From contig CALLMH010000040.1 in NCBI GenBank assembly GCA_938007965.1, positions 1-64,000 on the forward strand: a stretch of 64,000 nt of DNA. Reading direction: 5' to 3'. A program made the position numbers and the translations under genes. The notes under the pieces are model-generated. The model was not told where the DNA came from. It was given only the letters and a program-made list of their open reading frames with translations, and ran no database searches. Source of the stretch: an uncultured Saprospiraceae bacterium. GTDB lineage: Bacteria; Bacteroidota; Bacteroidia; Chitinophagales; Saprospiraceae. This document shows, one piece after another, positions 27,061 to 34,486 of the stretch (positions are counted from its first letter, which is position 1; each line of letters begins with the position of its first letter).

Positions 27061-28962
27061 TTATACTATCTTGAATATCTGATCATCTTCTTCGATGTCA
27101 TCACCATGCTTCACTAATATCTCTGCGATCGTGCCACTTGTGTCGGCTGCAATTGCATTGATTACTTTCATAGCTTCTATGTATGCTACTGTTTCACCTT
27201 CTTTTACTACATCTCCTACTTTTTTTCCTTTTTCAGATGTTTCTTTCGTAAGGTAGAATTTGCCTTCCAAAGGAGCTGTTATGTACTTAGCATTAGCATC
27301 ATTTGATAATGTCGGTGGTACAAGCTCGGCCTTCGGTACGGCAGCTATAGAAGTATTATCTTGTGCTGCTTCAGTTGGGTAACTTATGCGTACATTATAC
27401 TTCTCTCCATTAACATTGAGGTTGAGCTCTTTGGGCATGGCATTCGTGCTACCAGCTAATGGAATCGGGGCAGCTACTACAGGTGTTCCCGCTGCAGTTG
27501 CTTTTTTTGCTTTTCTTTCTGCGAGATCTGCTTCGAATTTTTTCTTCGCTTCACCAGACTTAAGTGACTCATATTGAGGCGGGTGCATAGCATATTCAAG
27601 TAATTCTTCGTCATCTTGCCCATATGACCATCCTTTTTCGTCCATTTTTTTTCTGTAGACGTCTAGTTCGTCAGGATAGAGATCTTGAGGATTACCCGTA
27701 TAGAATTCTCTTTTCTGATCAGAAGCCATTTTTAAGATTTCTGGATCTAGATCGCCAAGCAGCTGACCAGATCTTCCTAGGATCATTCCCCAAGTATTCT
27801 CATCAATCATGGCAAATCTTTTTTTGCCTTTGTATTTATTGATCACATTCATCAGGGACACATTTTTTACATATTGGCTGAATGGTGTCACCAATGGAGG
27901 ATAGCCAAGCTTTGGCCATACTACTTTTACTTCTTCGAATAAGCCTAGAAGTAATTCTTCTTGATCTACATTTGGTTTATTGTTTTTGGTGAGCCATTTG
28001 TTTAGGCTCTTTACATTGTTTTCTAGATCTGCCATCAATGAGCCCATCATACCACCCGGCAGTCCAGGGCCGATCAATAGTGAATTCATATATCGATTCT
28101 TTGGATTGATATATTCGCCGAGGAAGTCATCCATAAATGATTGTGTGAGGCTCCTTACGTGCATGTAAGCTTTCATGTCGATATCTGGCAGACTGAATCC
28201 TGCATCTTTAAGCATTTCGTGGATGGTCAATAAGTCGGCATGGCCAGTACCCCATGATAGCGGCTCCATCCCTACGTCTATGATGTCTGCGCCATTTCTT
28301 GCAGCTTCTAGAGAGGTAGCGACGGAAAATCCTGGTGTAGAATGTCCGTGATATTGGATGATGATATCTGGATGACGGTCGCGGATACCTTTTATAATCC
28401 TTCCTATCGATACAGGTCTACCTATACCAGCCATATCTTTGATGCATATCTCTTCTGCACCCTTATCTATATATTGGTCAGCTAGATTTATGTAATAATC
28501 TACAGTGTGGATAGGAGAGTGCGTCACACTTAATGCACCTTGAGCGATCATGCCACCTTCTTTTGCATATTGGAATGATAGCTCTAAGTTTTGGGGATTA
28601 TTTAATCCATCGAATGATCTAGAGATGTCCGTTCCTTGCAGCTTTTTGACTTTAAACATGAGTTTTCTCACATCTTTGGGTACTGGGCTCATTCGGATAC
28701 CATTCAGTCCTCTTTCTAGCATTTGAGTTTGTATGCCAGCATCATTGAATGGTTGAGTCCATTTACGAACTGCAACGTTTGGATTCTCTCCAAAGAGAAG
28801 ATTCACTTGTTCAAATCCCCCTCCATTGGTTTCGACCCTTGCGAAGCATCCCATATCTATGATAGGCTGAGCTACTTTGGTCAGCATGTCTACGGTAGGT
28901 ACATACTTACCAGCTGCCTGCCACATGTCTCTATATACTAAAGCTAATTTTATTTCTTTCAT
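27061..28962 (-). CDS. oadA: Oxaloacetate decarboxylase alpha subunit / biotin carboxyltransferase
   Basis: 633 residues: a carboxyltransferase TIM barrel (about 1-470), a linker rich in Ala and Pro (about 480-550), and a C-terminal biotinyl domain with the biotin-accepting lysine in EAMKV. The barrel has the lysine in ICIKDMAGIGRP and the metal-ligand histidines in YHGHS. The N-terminal block reads YRDMWQ rather than the RDAHQ usual in OadA and pyruvate carboxylase, and VETNGGGFEQ replaces ECWGGATFD. I recall this pattern as typical of Bacteroidota. With OadB and OadG it should decarboxylate oxaloacetate. Confidence 0.85.
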   Translation of the reverse strand: MKEIKLALVYRDMWQAAGKYVPTVDMLTKVAQPIIDMGCFARVETNGGGFEQVNLLFGENPNVAVRKWTQPFNDAGIQTQMLERGLNGIRMSPVPKDVRKLMFKVKKLQGTDISRSFDGLNNPQNLELSFQYAKEGGMIAQGALSVTHSPIHTVDYYINLADQYIDKGAEEICIKDMAGIGRPVSIGRIIKGIRDRHPDIIIQYHGHSTPGFSVATSLEAARNGADIIDVGMEPLSWGTGHADLLTIHEMLKDAGFSLPDIDMKAYMHVRSLTQSFMDDFLGEYINPKNRYMNSLLIGPGLPGGMMGSLMADLENNVKSLNKWLTKNNKPNVDQEELLLGLFEEVKVVWPKLGYPPLVTPFSQYVKNVSLMNVINKYKGKKRFAMIDENTWGMILGRSGQLLGDLDPEILKMASDQKREFYTGNPQDLYPDELDVYRKKMDEKGWSYGQDDEELLEYAMHPPQYESLKSGEAKKKFEADLAERKAKKATAAGTPVVAAPIPLAGSTNAMPKELNLNVNGEKYNVRISYPTEAAQDNTSIAAVPKAELVPPTLSNDANAKYITAPLEGKFYLTKETSEKGKKVGDVVKEGETVAYIEAMKVINAIAADTSGTIAEILVKHGDDIEEDDQIFKIV

Positions 28963-29280
28963 CAGTATGCATTCTATAGAAAGATCTATTGAAGTAGTTT
29001 GAGAATATAATGTTATTTCCTTTGTAAGTCATTGAAACGCCATGTCTCAGCTCGTACGCAACTCAAAATTGTGAGCTCATTCGTTAGCTGCGACTATGAA
29101 TTTCGAATTCAGTCTCGACTTGGATTCAAGTTTTGAATCCTGTAAGTAGTGCGAGGCACTTCGAGATCACGATAACACTATTCCTTAAATTACTTCATTT
29201 CTAGATTTTCAGTTAATCAATTTTTTGATGATTAATTCGACTACTTTGCGAAGAGTTAATCTTTATCATTTGTTAGGTTT
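28963..29280. repeat. Palindrome-rich intergenic element between oadG and oadA
   Basis: 318 bases inside an otherwise compact operon. It packs several short dyads: TGAGCTCA (29072-29079), GAATT/AATTC (29098-29110), GGATTCAA/TTGAATCC (29122-29140, 3-base loop) and AGTGC/GCACT (29148-29160). No reading frame is convincing. It could be a processed mRNA spacer, a small RNA or a dispersed palindromic repeat; no second copy was seen in this window. Confidence 0.4.
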
Positions 29281-29532
29281 CTAAATCTTTTTGATGGAAT
29301 CTATCTTACCATTCCCCAAAGTGATATGTTCTACCACCGCTGTCAATACTGCGATTTCTTTATTAGAGATGAGAGGTTTTATCAGTTTTGGCTGTGCTTT
29401 TGGTTCAGGAGCATATTTATTTATCAACTTGATAAGCAATGAACCACAAAGTACGACGAGCATCAAAACTATAAAAACGGTTACCATTCCTATAGCAAGC
29501 AGTAATATAGCATTTGATATGTTAGATTCCAT
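29281..29532 (-). CDS. oadG: Oxaloacetate decarboxylase gamma subunit
   Basis: 83 residues: one membrane helix (about 8-32, LLLAIGMVTVFIVLMLVVLCG) followed by a soluble tail. The GM..VF..L..LV pattern after a short polar N-terminus is typical of OadG, the small subunit that holds the Oad complex together. Context supports the call: it is first in line before oadA and oadB on the minus strand, with a 318-base gap before oadA. A TACTTTCG box (29551-29558) with TTG 18 bases further upstream (29577-29579) is a likely promoter. Confidence 0.75.
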   Translation of the reverse strand: MESNISNAILLLAIGMVTVFIVLMLVVLCGSLLIKLINKYAPEPKAQPKLIKPLISNKEIAVLTAVVEHITLGNGKIDSIKKI

Positions 29533-29550
29533 TTAGTTATGTTTAGACTG

Positions 29551-29579
29551 CGAAAGTAAAAAATATTATCTCAATTCAA
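29551..29579 (-). promoter_or_regulatory. Promoter of oadG-oadA-oadB
   Basis: On the minus strand, TTG (29579-29577), an 18-base spacer and TACTTTCG (29558-29551), a 7 of 8 match to TAnnTTTG. The predicted transcript start leaves a short leader before the oadG ATG at 29532. Confidence 0.5.
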
Positions 29580-29781
29580 CTATGTGAAATAATCAATGTT
29601 TAGACTTTTTGTTGCTTGAAAAACATTTTGGCAATAAACAATTTTAATATAATCAATAACCACCAAATTGTTGAATGATTCATGTTTTTCTTTAATTTGT
29701 AAATGAAAACATTCATCATATAGAGGTGTTCCAAACAATAGCATAGTATCTTGCATTTTTTTTAAATAATACTCAGTTTTT

Positions 29782-31074
29782 ATGGATTTGAAAGTTTTTA
29801 AGTTTGGCGGGGCTTCAGTGAAGGACGAAGATGGTGTATCTAATGTTGTTAATATTTTAAATTCATATAAAAAAGAAAAGATTCTTACCGTAGTGTCCGC
29901 TACAGGTAAGACTACCAATGCACTAGAGAGGGTTGTTGATTCCTACTTTAACCAAAAGGGAGATGCAGACGAACAATTGCAAAAGATAAAAGATGACCAT
30001 ATAAAGATTATGGATTCGCTAGGTATACTCAATGAAGAAACATTTGCTGACCTAAGTGACACCTTCGTAGAGATTGATTGGATGATCGAGGATGAGGTGC
30101 AGGATGAGTATAATTATATATATGATCAGATCGTCTCAGTAGGTGAGCTAGTGTCTTCTAAGATTCTCTACCATAAGGCGGTAAAAGAAGGAGTAAATGT
30201 TGCATGGCTAGATGTAAGAGATGTAATTATCACTGACAATACGTACAGGGAGGCCAAGGTGATTTGGGCTGATACGCAAGCAAGAATGGATAGTAAAGTC
30301 CACGAATTAATGAATTCATATGATGTTATAATCACTCAGGGATTCATCGGGTGTAGTACAGAAAACTTCAATACCACACTTGGCAGAGAGGGGTCAGATT
30401 ATACTGCGGGTATATTTAGCTATTGTTTAGATGCTAAGAGTTTGAGTATTTGGAAAGATGTACCTGGAATCTTAACGGCGGATCCAAGATTGTTTGAAAA
30501 TGTAACGAAGATCGATAGACTATCATATAGAGAAGCGATAGAGATGACTTACTTTGGTGCCAAAGTGATACACCCTAAGACCATCAAGCCACTTCAAAAT
30601 AAAAATATACCGCTATATGTCCGTCCTTATAATGAACCTGATGCTGAAGGCACATTGATCACCTCTGATGTAGATACAGTATATCCTCCAGTAATCGTGA
30701 TCGAACCACATCAGTCCCTCATTCACATATCAACAAATGATTTTTCATTTGTGGCGGAAGAACATCTGAGTGAAATATTCGCTATGCTAAATCAATACCG
30801 ACTAAAGGTAAATATGATGCGCAATACAGCCATCAGTTTTTCTGTAGCCGTTCAGAATAACCAAAAAAAGATTGCCAAATTTATCAATGATCTTTCTGAT
30901 AAATATACCATTGTAAAAGATGATCATCTAGAACTTATTACCATTCGTCATTATGATGACGCCACAGTGGAGAGAATGAAAGTTGGTAAAATAGTCCTAT
31001 TTGAAGAGACTATACGGCAGACAGTCCGGATGGCAGTGAAGGATGTCCCATTAGTGGTAAGAAAGGAAGTGTAG
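29782..31074 (+). CDS. lysC: Aspartate kinase
   Basis: 430 residues. The kinase domain begins with VFKFGGASV (about 5-13), has TTLGREGSD (aspartate-binding) and KDVPGILTADPR, and ends near residue 290; the rest forms two ACT-type regulatory folds. It phosphorylates aspartate, the first step to lysine, threonine and methionine. It is monofunctional: no homoserine dehydrogenase domain is attached. The gene is divergent from oadG and stands alone. The second ACT domain is somewhat divergent, so feedback control by a particular amino acid cannot be called. Confidence 0.9.
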   Translation: MDLKVFKFGGASVKDEDGVSNVVNILNSYKKEKILTVVSATGKTTNALERVVDSYFNQKGDADEQLQKIKDDHIKIMDSLGILNEETFADLSDTFVEIDWMIEDEVQDEYNYIYDQIVSVGELVSSKILYHKAVKEGVNVAWLDVRDVIITDNTYREAKVIWADTQARMDSKVHELMNSYDVIITQGFIGCSTENFNTTLGREGSDYTAGIFSYCLDAKSLSIWKDVPGILTADPRLFENVTKIDRLSYREAIEMTYFGAKVIHPKTIKPLQNKNIPLYVRPYNEPDAEGTLITSDVDTVYPPVIVIEPHQSLIHISTNDFSFVAEEHLSEIFAMLNQYRLKVNMMRNTAISFSVAVQNNQKKIAKFINDLSDKYTIVKDDHLELITIRHYDDATVERMKVGKIVLFEETIRQTVRMAVKDVPLVVRKEV

Positions 31075-31102
31075 AGTAGAATTGATATTACACAATAGAG
31101 AT

Positions 31103-31420
31103 TTATTTCTTTTCATCCACCTTATGGAATGCAGCCGTCAATTCATTAGATACAGATCCTTTGGTCATACGTACGAAAGTCTTTTCACTTACTTGTAGCG
31201 TGATTTCTTTGTCATCTATTTTTGTGATCTTACCTACGATACCGCTAGAAGTTACGACTTCTTTTCCTTTTTCTAGTGTGGTCAGAAAAGTCTCTTGTTC
31301 TTTTTGTTTCTTAGTGGTTGGTCTTATGAAGAAGAAGTAGAAGATAGCGATCATGATGGCAAAAAGAGGCATCTGACTCAGTAAACTTCCCCCATCAGCT
31401 TGTAATAATATGTATAGCAT
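31103..31420 (-). CDS. yajC: Preprotein translocase subunit YajC
   Basis: 105 residues: a single N-terminal helix (about 15-32, with MIAIFYFFFIRPTTKKQKE) followed by the YajC domain (LEKGKEVVTSSGIVGKI...DDKEITLQV). It associates with SecDF-YidC at the inner membrane. The promoter box TATATTTG on the minus strand (31451-31444) gives a leader of about 17 bases. It is divergent from aroK. Confidence 0.92.
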   Translation of the reverse strand: MLYILLQADGGSLLSQMPLFAIMIAIFYFFFIRPTTKKQKEQETFLTTLEKGKEVVTSSGIVGKITKIDDKEITLQVSEKTFVRMTKGSVSNELTAAFHKVDEKK

Positions 31421-31443
31421 TGTGATTTTTTTTGTTTATTGCA

Positions 31444-31451
31444 CAAATATA
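31444..31451 (-). promoter_or_regulatory. Bacteroidota -7 box for yajC
   Basis: TATATTTG on the minus strand, a perfect TAnnTTTG match, 23 bases before the yajC ATG. The same stretch on the plus strand carries TATAGTTTTTG, one base off the consensus, seven bases before aroK, so the divergent promoters overlap. Confidence 0.5.
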
Positions 31452-31465
31452 GTTTTTGTTTAGAA

Positions 31466-32008
31466 ATGAATGGCATAGGATCACATATAGTATTGGTAGG
31501 ATTTATGGGTAGCGGTAAGACCACCGTAGGTAAATTGTTGGCTGCCTCCCTTGGCGTAGACTTCGTCGATATGGATTCGTATATTGAGATCAAAGAGAAA
31601 AAGACGATCCAAGATATTTTCAAAGATAACGGAGAAGCATATTTTCGGACTTTAGAATCTAGAGCTTTGTCTGATATACTTTCTCAATCGAAGAAGTCGG
31701 TAGTGTCCACTGGGGGTGGGGTGCCATGTTTTGGTGATAATATGGATTTTATAAAAGCAAACTCATTATCAGTATATCTTAAAGTAGGCAGTAAAAGATT
31801 AGCCAACAGATTAAAAGATGATCATCAAAGACCACTATTACAAAACAAGACAAACAAAGAGCTGTTATCCTTCGTGAAGGAGAAAATGAAATCTAGGGAG
31901 ATTTTTTACAATCGCGCAGATATTAAAATTAGAGCCATAGATGCTCCAGAAAATATTAAAGAAAGAATAGTAAATCGTGTCAAAGCACATTATACTAGAT
32001 TCTGCTAA
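31466..32008 (+). CDS. aroK: Shikimate kinase
   Basis: 180 residues from ATG 31466; the longer frame starting with TTG 31439 overlaps the promoter and is unlikely. The P-loop GFMGSGKT is at 12-19, then DMDSYIE (shikimate-binding aspartate), FRTLESRAL, the conserved VSTGGGVPC and the lid RPLL. It makes shikimate-3-phosphate for aromatic amino acids. bshB1 follows 61 bases downstream and may share the transcript. Confidence 0.93.
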   Translation: MNGIGSHIVLVGFMGSGKTTVGKLLAASLGVDFVDMDSYIEIKEKKTIQDIFKDNGEAYFRTLESRALSDILSQSKKSVVSTGGGVPCFGDNMDFIKANSLSVYLKVGSKRLANRLKDDHQRPLLQNKTNKELLSFVKEKMKSREIFYNRADIKIRAIDAPENIKERIVNRVKAHYTRFC

Positions 32009-32069
32009 CTGATGCTTAAAACATTAGATGAAATTCTCTCATGCTAACAGTTCAAAAAATAATATGCAT

Positions 32070-32789
32070 ATGAAAGTAAATATTTTAGCAATCGGCGTAC
32101 ATCCTGATGATGTCGAATTGGGTTGTGCGGGTACGATTTTGAAACATATTGCACATGGGTATAGCGTAGCTGCAGTAGACCTTACACAAGGTGAATTAGG
32201 AACACGGGGCAGTGGTCCCATTCGTCTAGAAGAAGCAAAAAATGCAGCCGAGATATTGGGTCTGGCAGCTAGAGAAAACCTAGGGATGGCAGATGGATTC
32301 TTCCAACATACAAAAGAAAATATTCTTAAAATATCTGCAGTAATCAGAAAGTATCGTCCTGAAATAGTGCTCGCGAATGCAATCACAGATCGTCATCCTG
32401 ATCATGGAAGAGCTTCAAAGTTAATATCTGATGCTTGTTTTTATTCTGGCCTCCAAAAGATAGAACAAGTAGACGAAAATGGTGATACATTAGAAAAGTG
32501 GAGACCTAATGTTGTCTATCACTATATCCAAGATAGAAATCTAAAGGCTGATTTTGTGGTGGATATTACACCTTATATGGAGCGAAAGATCGAAAGTATT
32601 CTTGCATATAAAACTCAATTTTATACAGAGGGAGATTCTGGGCCTAAGACTCCGATTTCGGGAAAAGATTTCATTGACTATAACAGAGCTAAAAATAGAG
32701 CTTACGGCAGAGAAATTAATGTGGAGTACGCTGAAGGTTTCACAGTAGAGCGAAATATTGGAGTAAATAATTTATTTGATCTATTGTAG
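32070..32789 (+). CDS. bshB1: Bacillithiol biosynthesis deacetylase BshB1
   Basis: 239 residues from ATG 32070 (an ATG two codons earlier is also possible; the frame is open from 32028). LmbE/PIG-L deacetylase with the zinc motif GVHPDD (9-14), LTQGELGTRGSG and the third ligand region NAITDRHPDHGRA. It should deacetylate GlcNAc-malate in bacillithiol synthesis. The extended C-terminus KTPISGKDFIDY is typical of BshB1. Other bsh genes are not in the window. The stop codon lies in the loop of a long hairpin. Confidence 0.88.
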   Translation: MKVNILAIGVHPDDVELGCAGTILKHIAHGYSVAAVDLTQGELGTRGSGPIRLEEAKNAAEILGLAARENLGMADGFFQHTKENILKISAVIRKYRPEIVLANAITDRHPDHGRASKLISDACFYSGLQKIEQVDENGDTLEKWRPNVVYHYIQDRNLKADFVVDITPYMERKIESILAYKTQFYTEGDSGPKTPISGKDFIDYNRAKNRAYGREINVEYAEGFTVERNIGVNNLFDLL

Positions 32790-32804
32790 TAGATCAAATA
32801 AATT
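32769..32804. terminator. Long hairpin at the end of bshB1, possibly bidirectional
   Basis: Perfect 15-base-pair stem (32769-32783 with 32790-32804) and a 6-base loop TTGTAG that contains the bshB1 stop codon (32787-32789). It lies 50 bases from the convergent purM end. No strong U-run follows on either strand, so it may act as an mRNA 3' stabiliser as well as, or instead of, a terminator. Confidence 0.55.
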
Positions 32805-32856
32805 ACGATTATATACTTTAGAGAGATCGCTAATTCATATTATAAGTCAATATTGA

Positions 32857-34029
32857 CTAATATGTATAGGTGCCAGCCTCATTTTTTATGACCAGTTCTT
32901 GTTTTTCACACGCTTCTGTTTTTCCTATGATCTGGGCATCAATATTGAATGACTTTGCAATAGCGATCATATTATCAGCAGCTTCTTTATTGCTGGTATA
33001 CACTTCCAGTCTATGTCCCATATTGAATACTTGGTACATTTCTTTGTAATCTAGTCCTGATTCTTCTTTGATCAGTTTGAATAGGGGAGGAATCGGCAGT
33101 AAGTTGTCCTTTACTATCCTTATGTTTTTATTGAGAAACTTCATGACTTTGGTCTGAGCGCCTCCAGTACAATGGATCATACCATTGATGTCTTTTCTAT
33201 TCGCTTCTATTATTTTCTTGATGAGCGGGATGTAAGTTCTAGTTGGAGATAAGACTAGTCTGCCCGTATCTATACCATCTACCTCTGTGGCATCAGTTAG
33301 CTTTTTAGACCCCAAAAATATAACTTCATCTGGCGTATTGTGGTCATAGCTATCTGGATATTTGGCAGCGTATGATTTATGAAATACATCATGACGTGCA
33401 GAGGTCAATCCATTACTTCCCATTCCACCGTTATACTCATTTTCATAAGTTGCTTGGCCGTAGGAAGCAAATCCTACTATGTAATCCCCAACTTGGATGT
33501 CATTATCTATGATATCGGATTTTTTCATCCTAGCGAATGCGGTATAGCCTACGTCTATTGTTCTTACGATATCTCCCACATCAGCGGTTTCTCCTCCTGC
33601 GAGCACCATCTCTACACCATTATCTGACATTTCATCAAGGAATGTTTGTGTGTGATTGATGATTACATTCAGCACATCTGCCGTGATTAAGTTTTTATTT
33701 CTCCCTATAGTTGATGATAGGATGATATTATCTACAGCTCCTACGCATGCCATATCATCTATATTCATGACGATACTATCCTGTACGATACCCTTCCATA
33801 CATTGATATCTCCAGTTTCTTTCCAGTACATGTATGCGAGACTTGTCTTTGTACCTGCGGTATCAGCGTGCATGATATTGCAGTAATCATCATCACCAGC
33901 GACATAATCTGGCAAGATTTTACAGAACGCATGCGGATATAGTCCTTTGTCGAGGTTTTTGATGGCTTTATGTACATCTTCTTTTGAAGCTGAAACACCT
34001 CTTAAATCGTAACGCAAAGAATCACTCAT
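32857..34029 (-). CDS. purM: Phosphoribosylformylglycinamidine cyclo-ligase (AIR synthase)
   Basis: 390 residues, the long form seen in Bacteroidota. The ATP-grasp-like PurM fold is shown by HADTAGTKTSLAY, NIDDMACVGAV, LAGGETADVGDIVR and, in the C-terminal domain, IHCTGGAQTK and YQVFNMGHRLEVY. It closes the imidazole ring to give AIR in purine synthesis. It is longer than the usual 345 residues, with an extra segment around 190-240. It is a single gene, with no other pur gene in the window. Confidence 0.85.
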   Translation of the reverse strand: MSDSLRYDLRGVSASKEDVHKAIKNLDKGLYPHAFCKILPDYVAGDDDYCNIMHADTAGTKTSLAYMYWKETGDINVWKGIVQDSIVMNIDDMACVGAVDNIILSSTIGRNKNLITADVLNVIINHTQTFLDEMSDNGVEMVLAGGETADVGDIVRTIDVGYTAFARMKKSDIIDNDIQVGDYIVGFASYGQATYENEYNGGMGSNGLTSARHDVFHKSYAAKYPDSYDHNTPDEVIFLGSKKLTDATEVDGIDTGRLVLSPTRTYIPLIKKIIEANRKDINGMIHCTGGAQTKVMKFLNKNIRIVKDNLLPIPPLFKLIKEESGLDYKEMYQVFNMGHRLEVYTSNKEAADNMIAIAKSFNIDAQIIGKTEACEKQELVIKNEAGTYTY

Positions 34030-34179
34030 AATAGTGGATAGTTTTATTGGTACAAAAGTAACAGAAAAGTTTAATTTCTAATGTTATTTCACTCTATCGT
34101 CGGTTATTAATATTGGTTGGTCGATAAGTGGAAACTTATAGCACACAGAATCCACTTACATATAGCAAAAGCAATAATT

Positions 34180-34341
34180 ATGAGTTTACTAAGAGTGATA
34201 CTATCTTTATTATTTCCACCATTAGCTGTTTATGATCAAGGTTGCGGATCTATTATTATCGTTTTTCTCCTTACGATATGTGGCTGGATCCCAGGTGTTG
34301 TCGGCGCGCTGATTATTTTGAATCGAGCTGATAATCGATAA
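34180..34341 (+). CDS. YqaE/Pmp3 family small membrane protein
   Basis: 53 residues from ATG 34180 (the frame is open upstream to 34117 but only this start fits the family). Two hydrophobic helices with the hallmark SLLFPPLAVYDQGCG and LLTICGWIPGVVGALIIL. Pmp3-like peptides insert in the inner membrane and affect membrane potential and salt tolerance in other organisms. It stands between divergent purM and convergent ppc. Confidence 0.85.
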   Translation: MSLLRVILSLLFPPLAVYDQGCGSIIIVFLLTICGWIPGVVGALIILNRADNR

Positions 34342-34486
34342 AGAGAAAATAAAATCAAACTGCCGATAATCAGGGCAATCTTTTCACAAGTAGTGAGAAA
34401 AAAATGCTATAAAATGGGAATATTCGTTATTTACGTATATCCCTATCTTATAAACAGTACCTATAGGATTTTTAGCCAGGTTTCAA

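Noticed and set aside
28813-28830. Short stretch resembling a tRNA T-loop (GTTCAAATCC)
   Set aside because: It lies inside the oadA coding sequence and no acceptor or anticodon stem can be formed around it.
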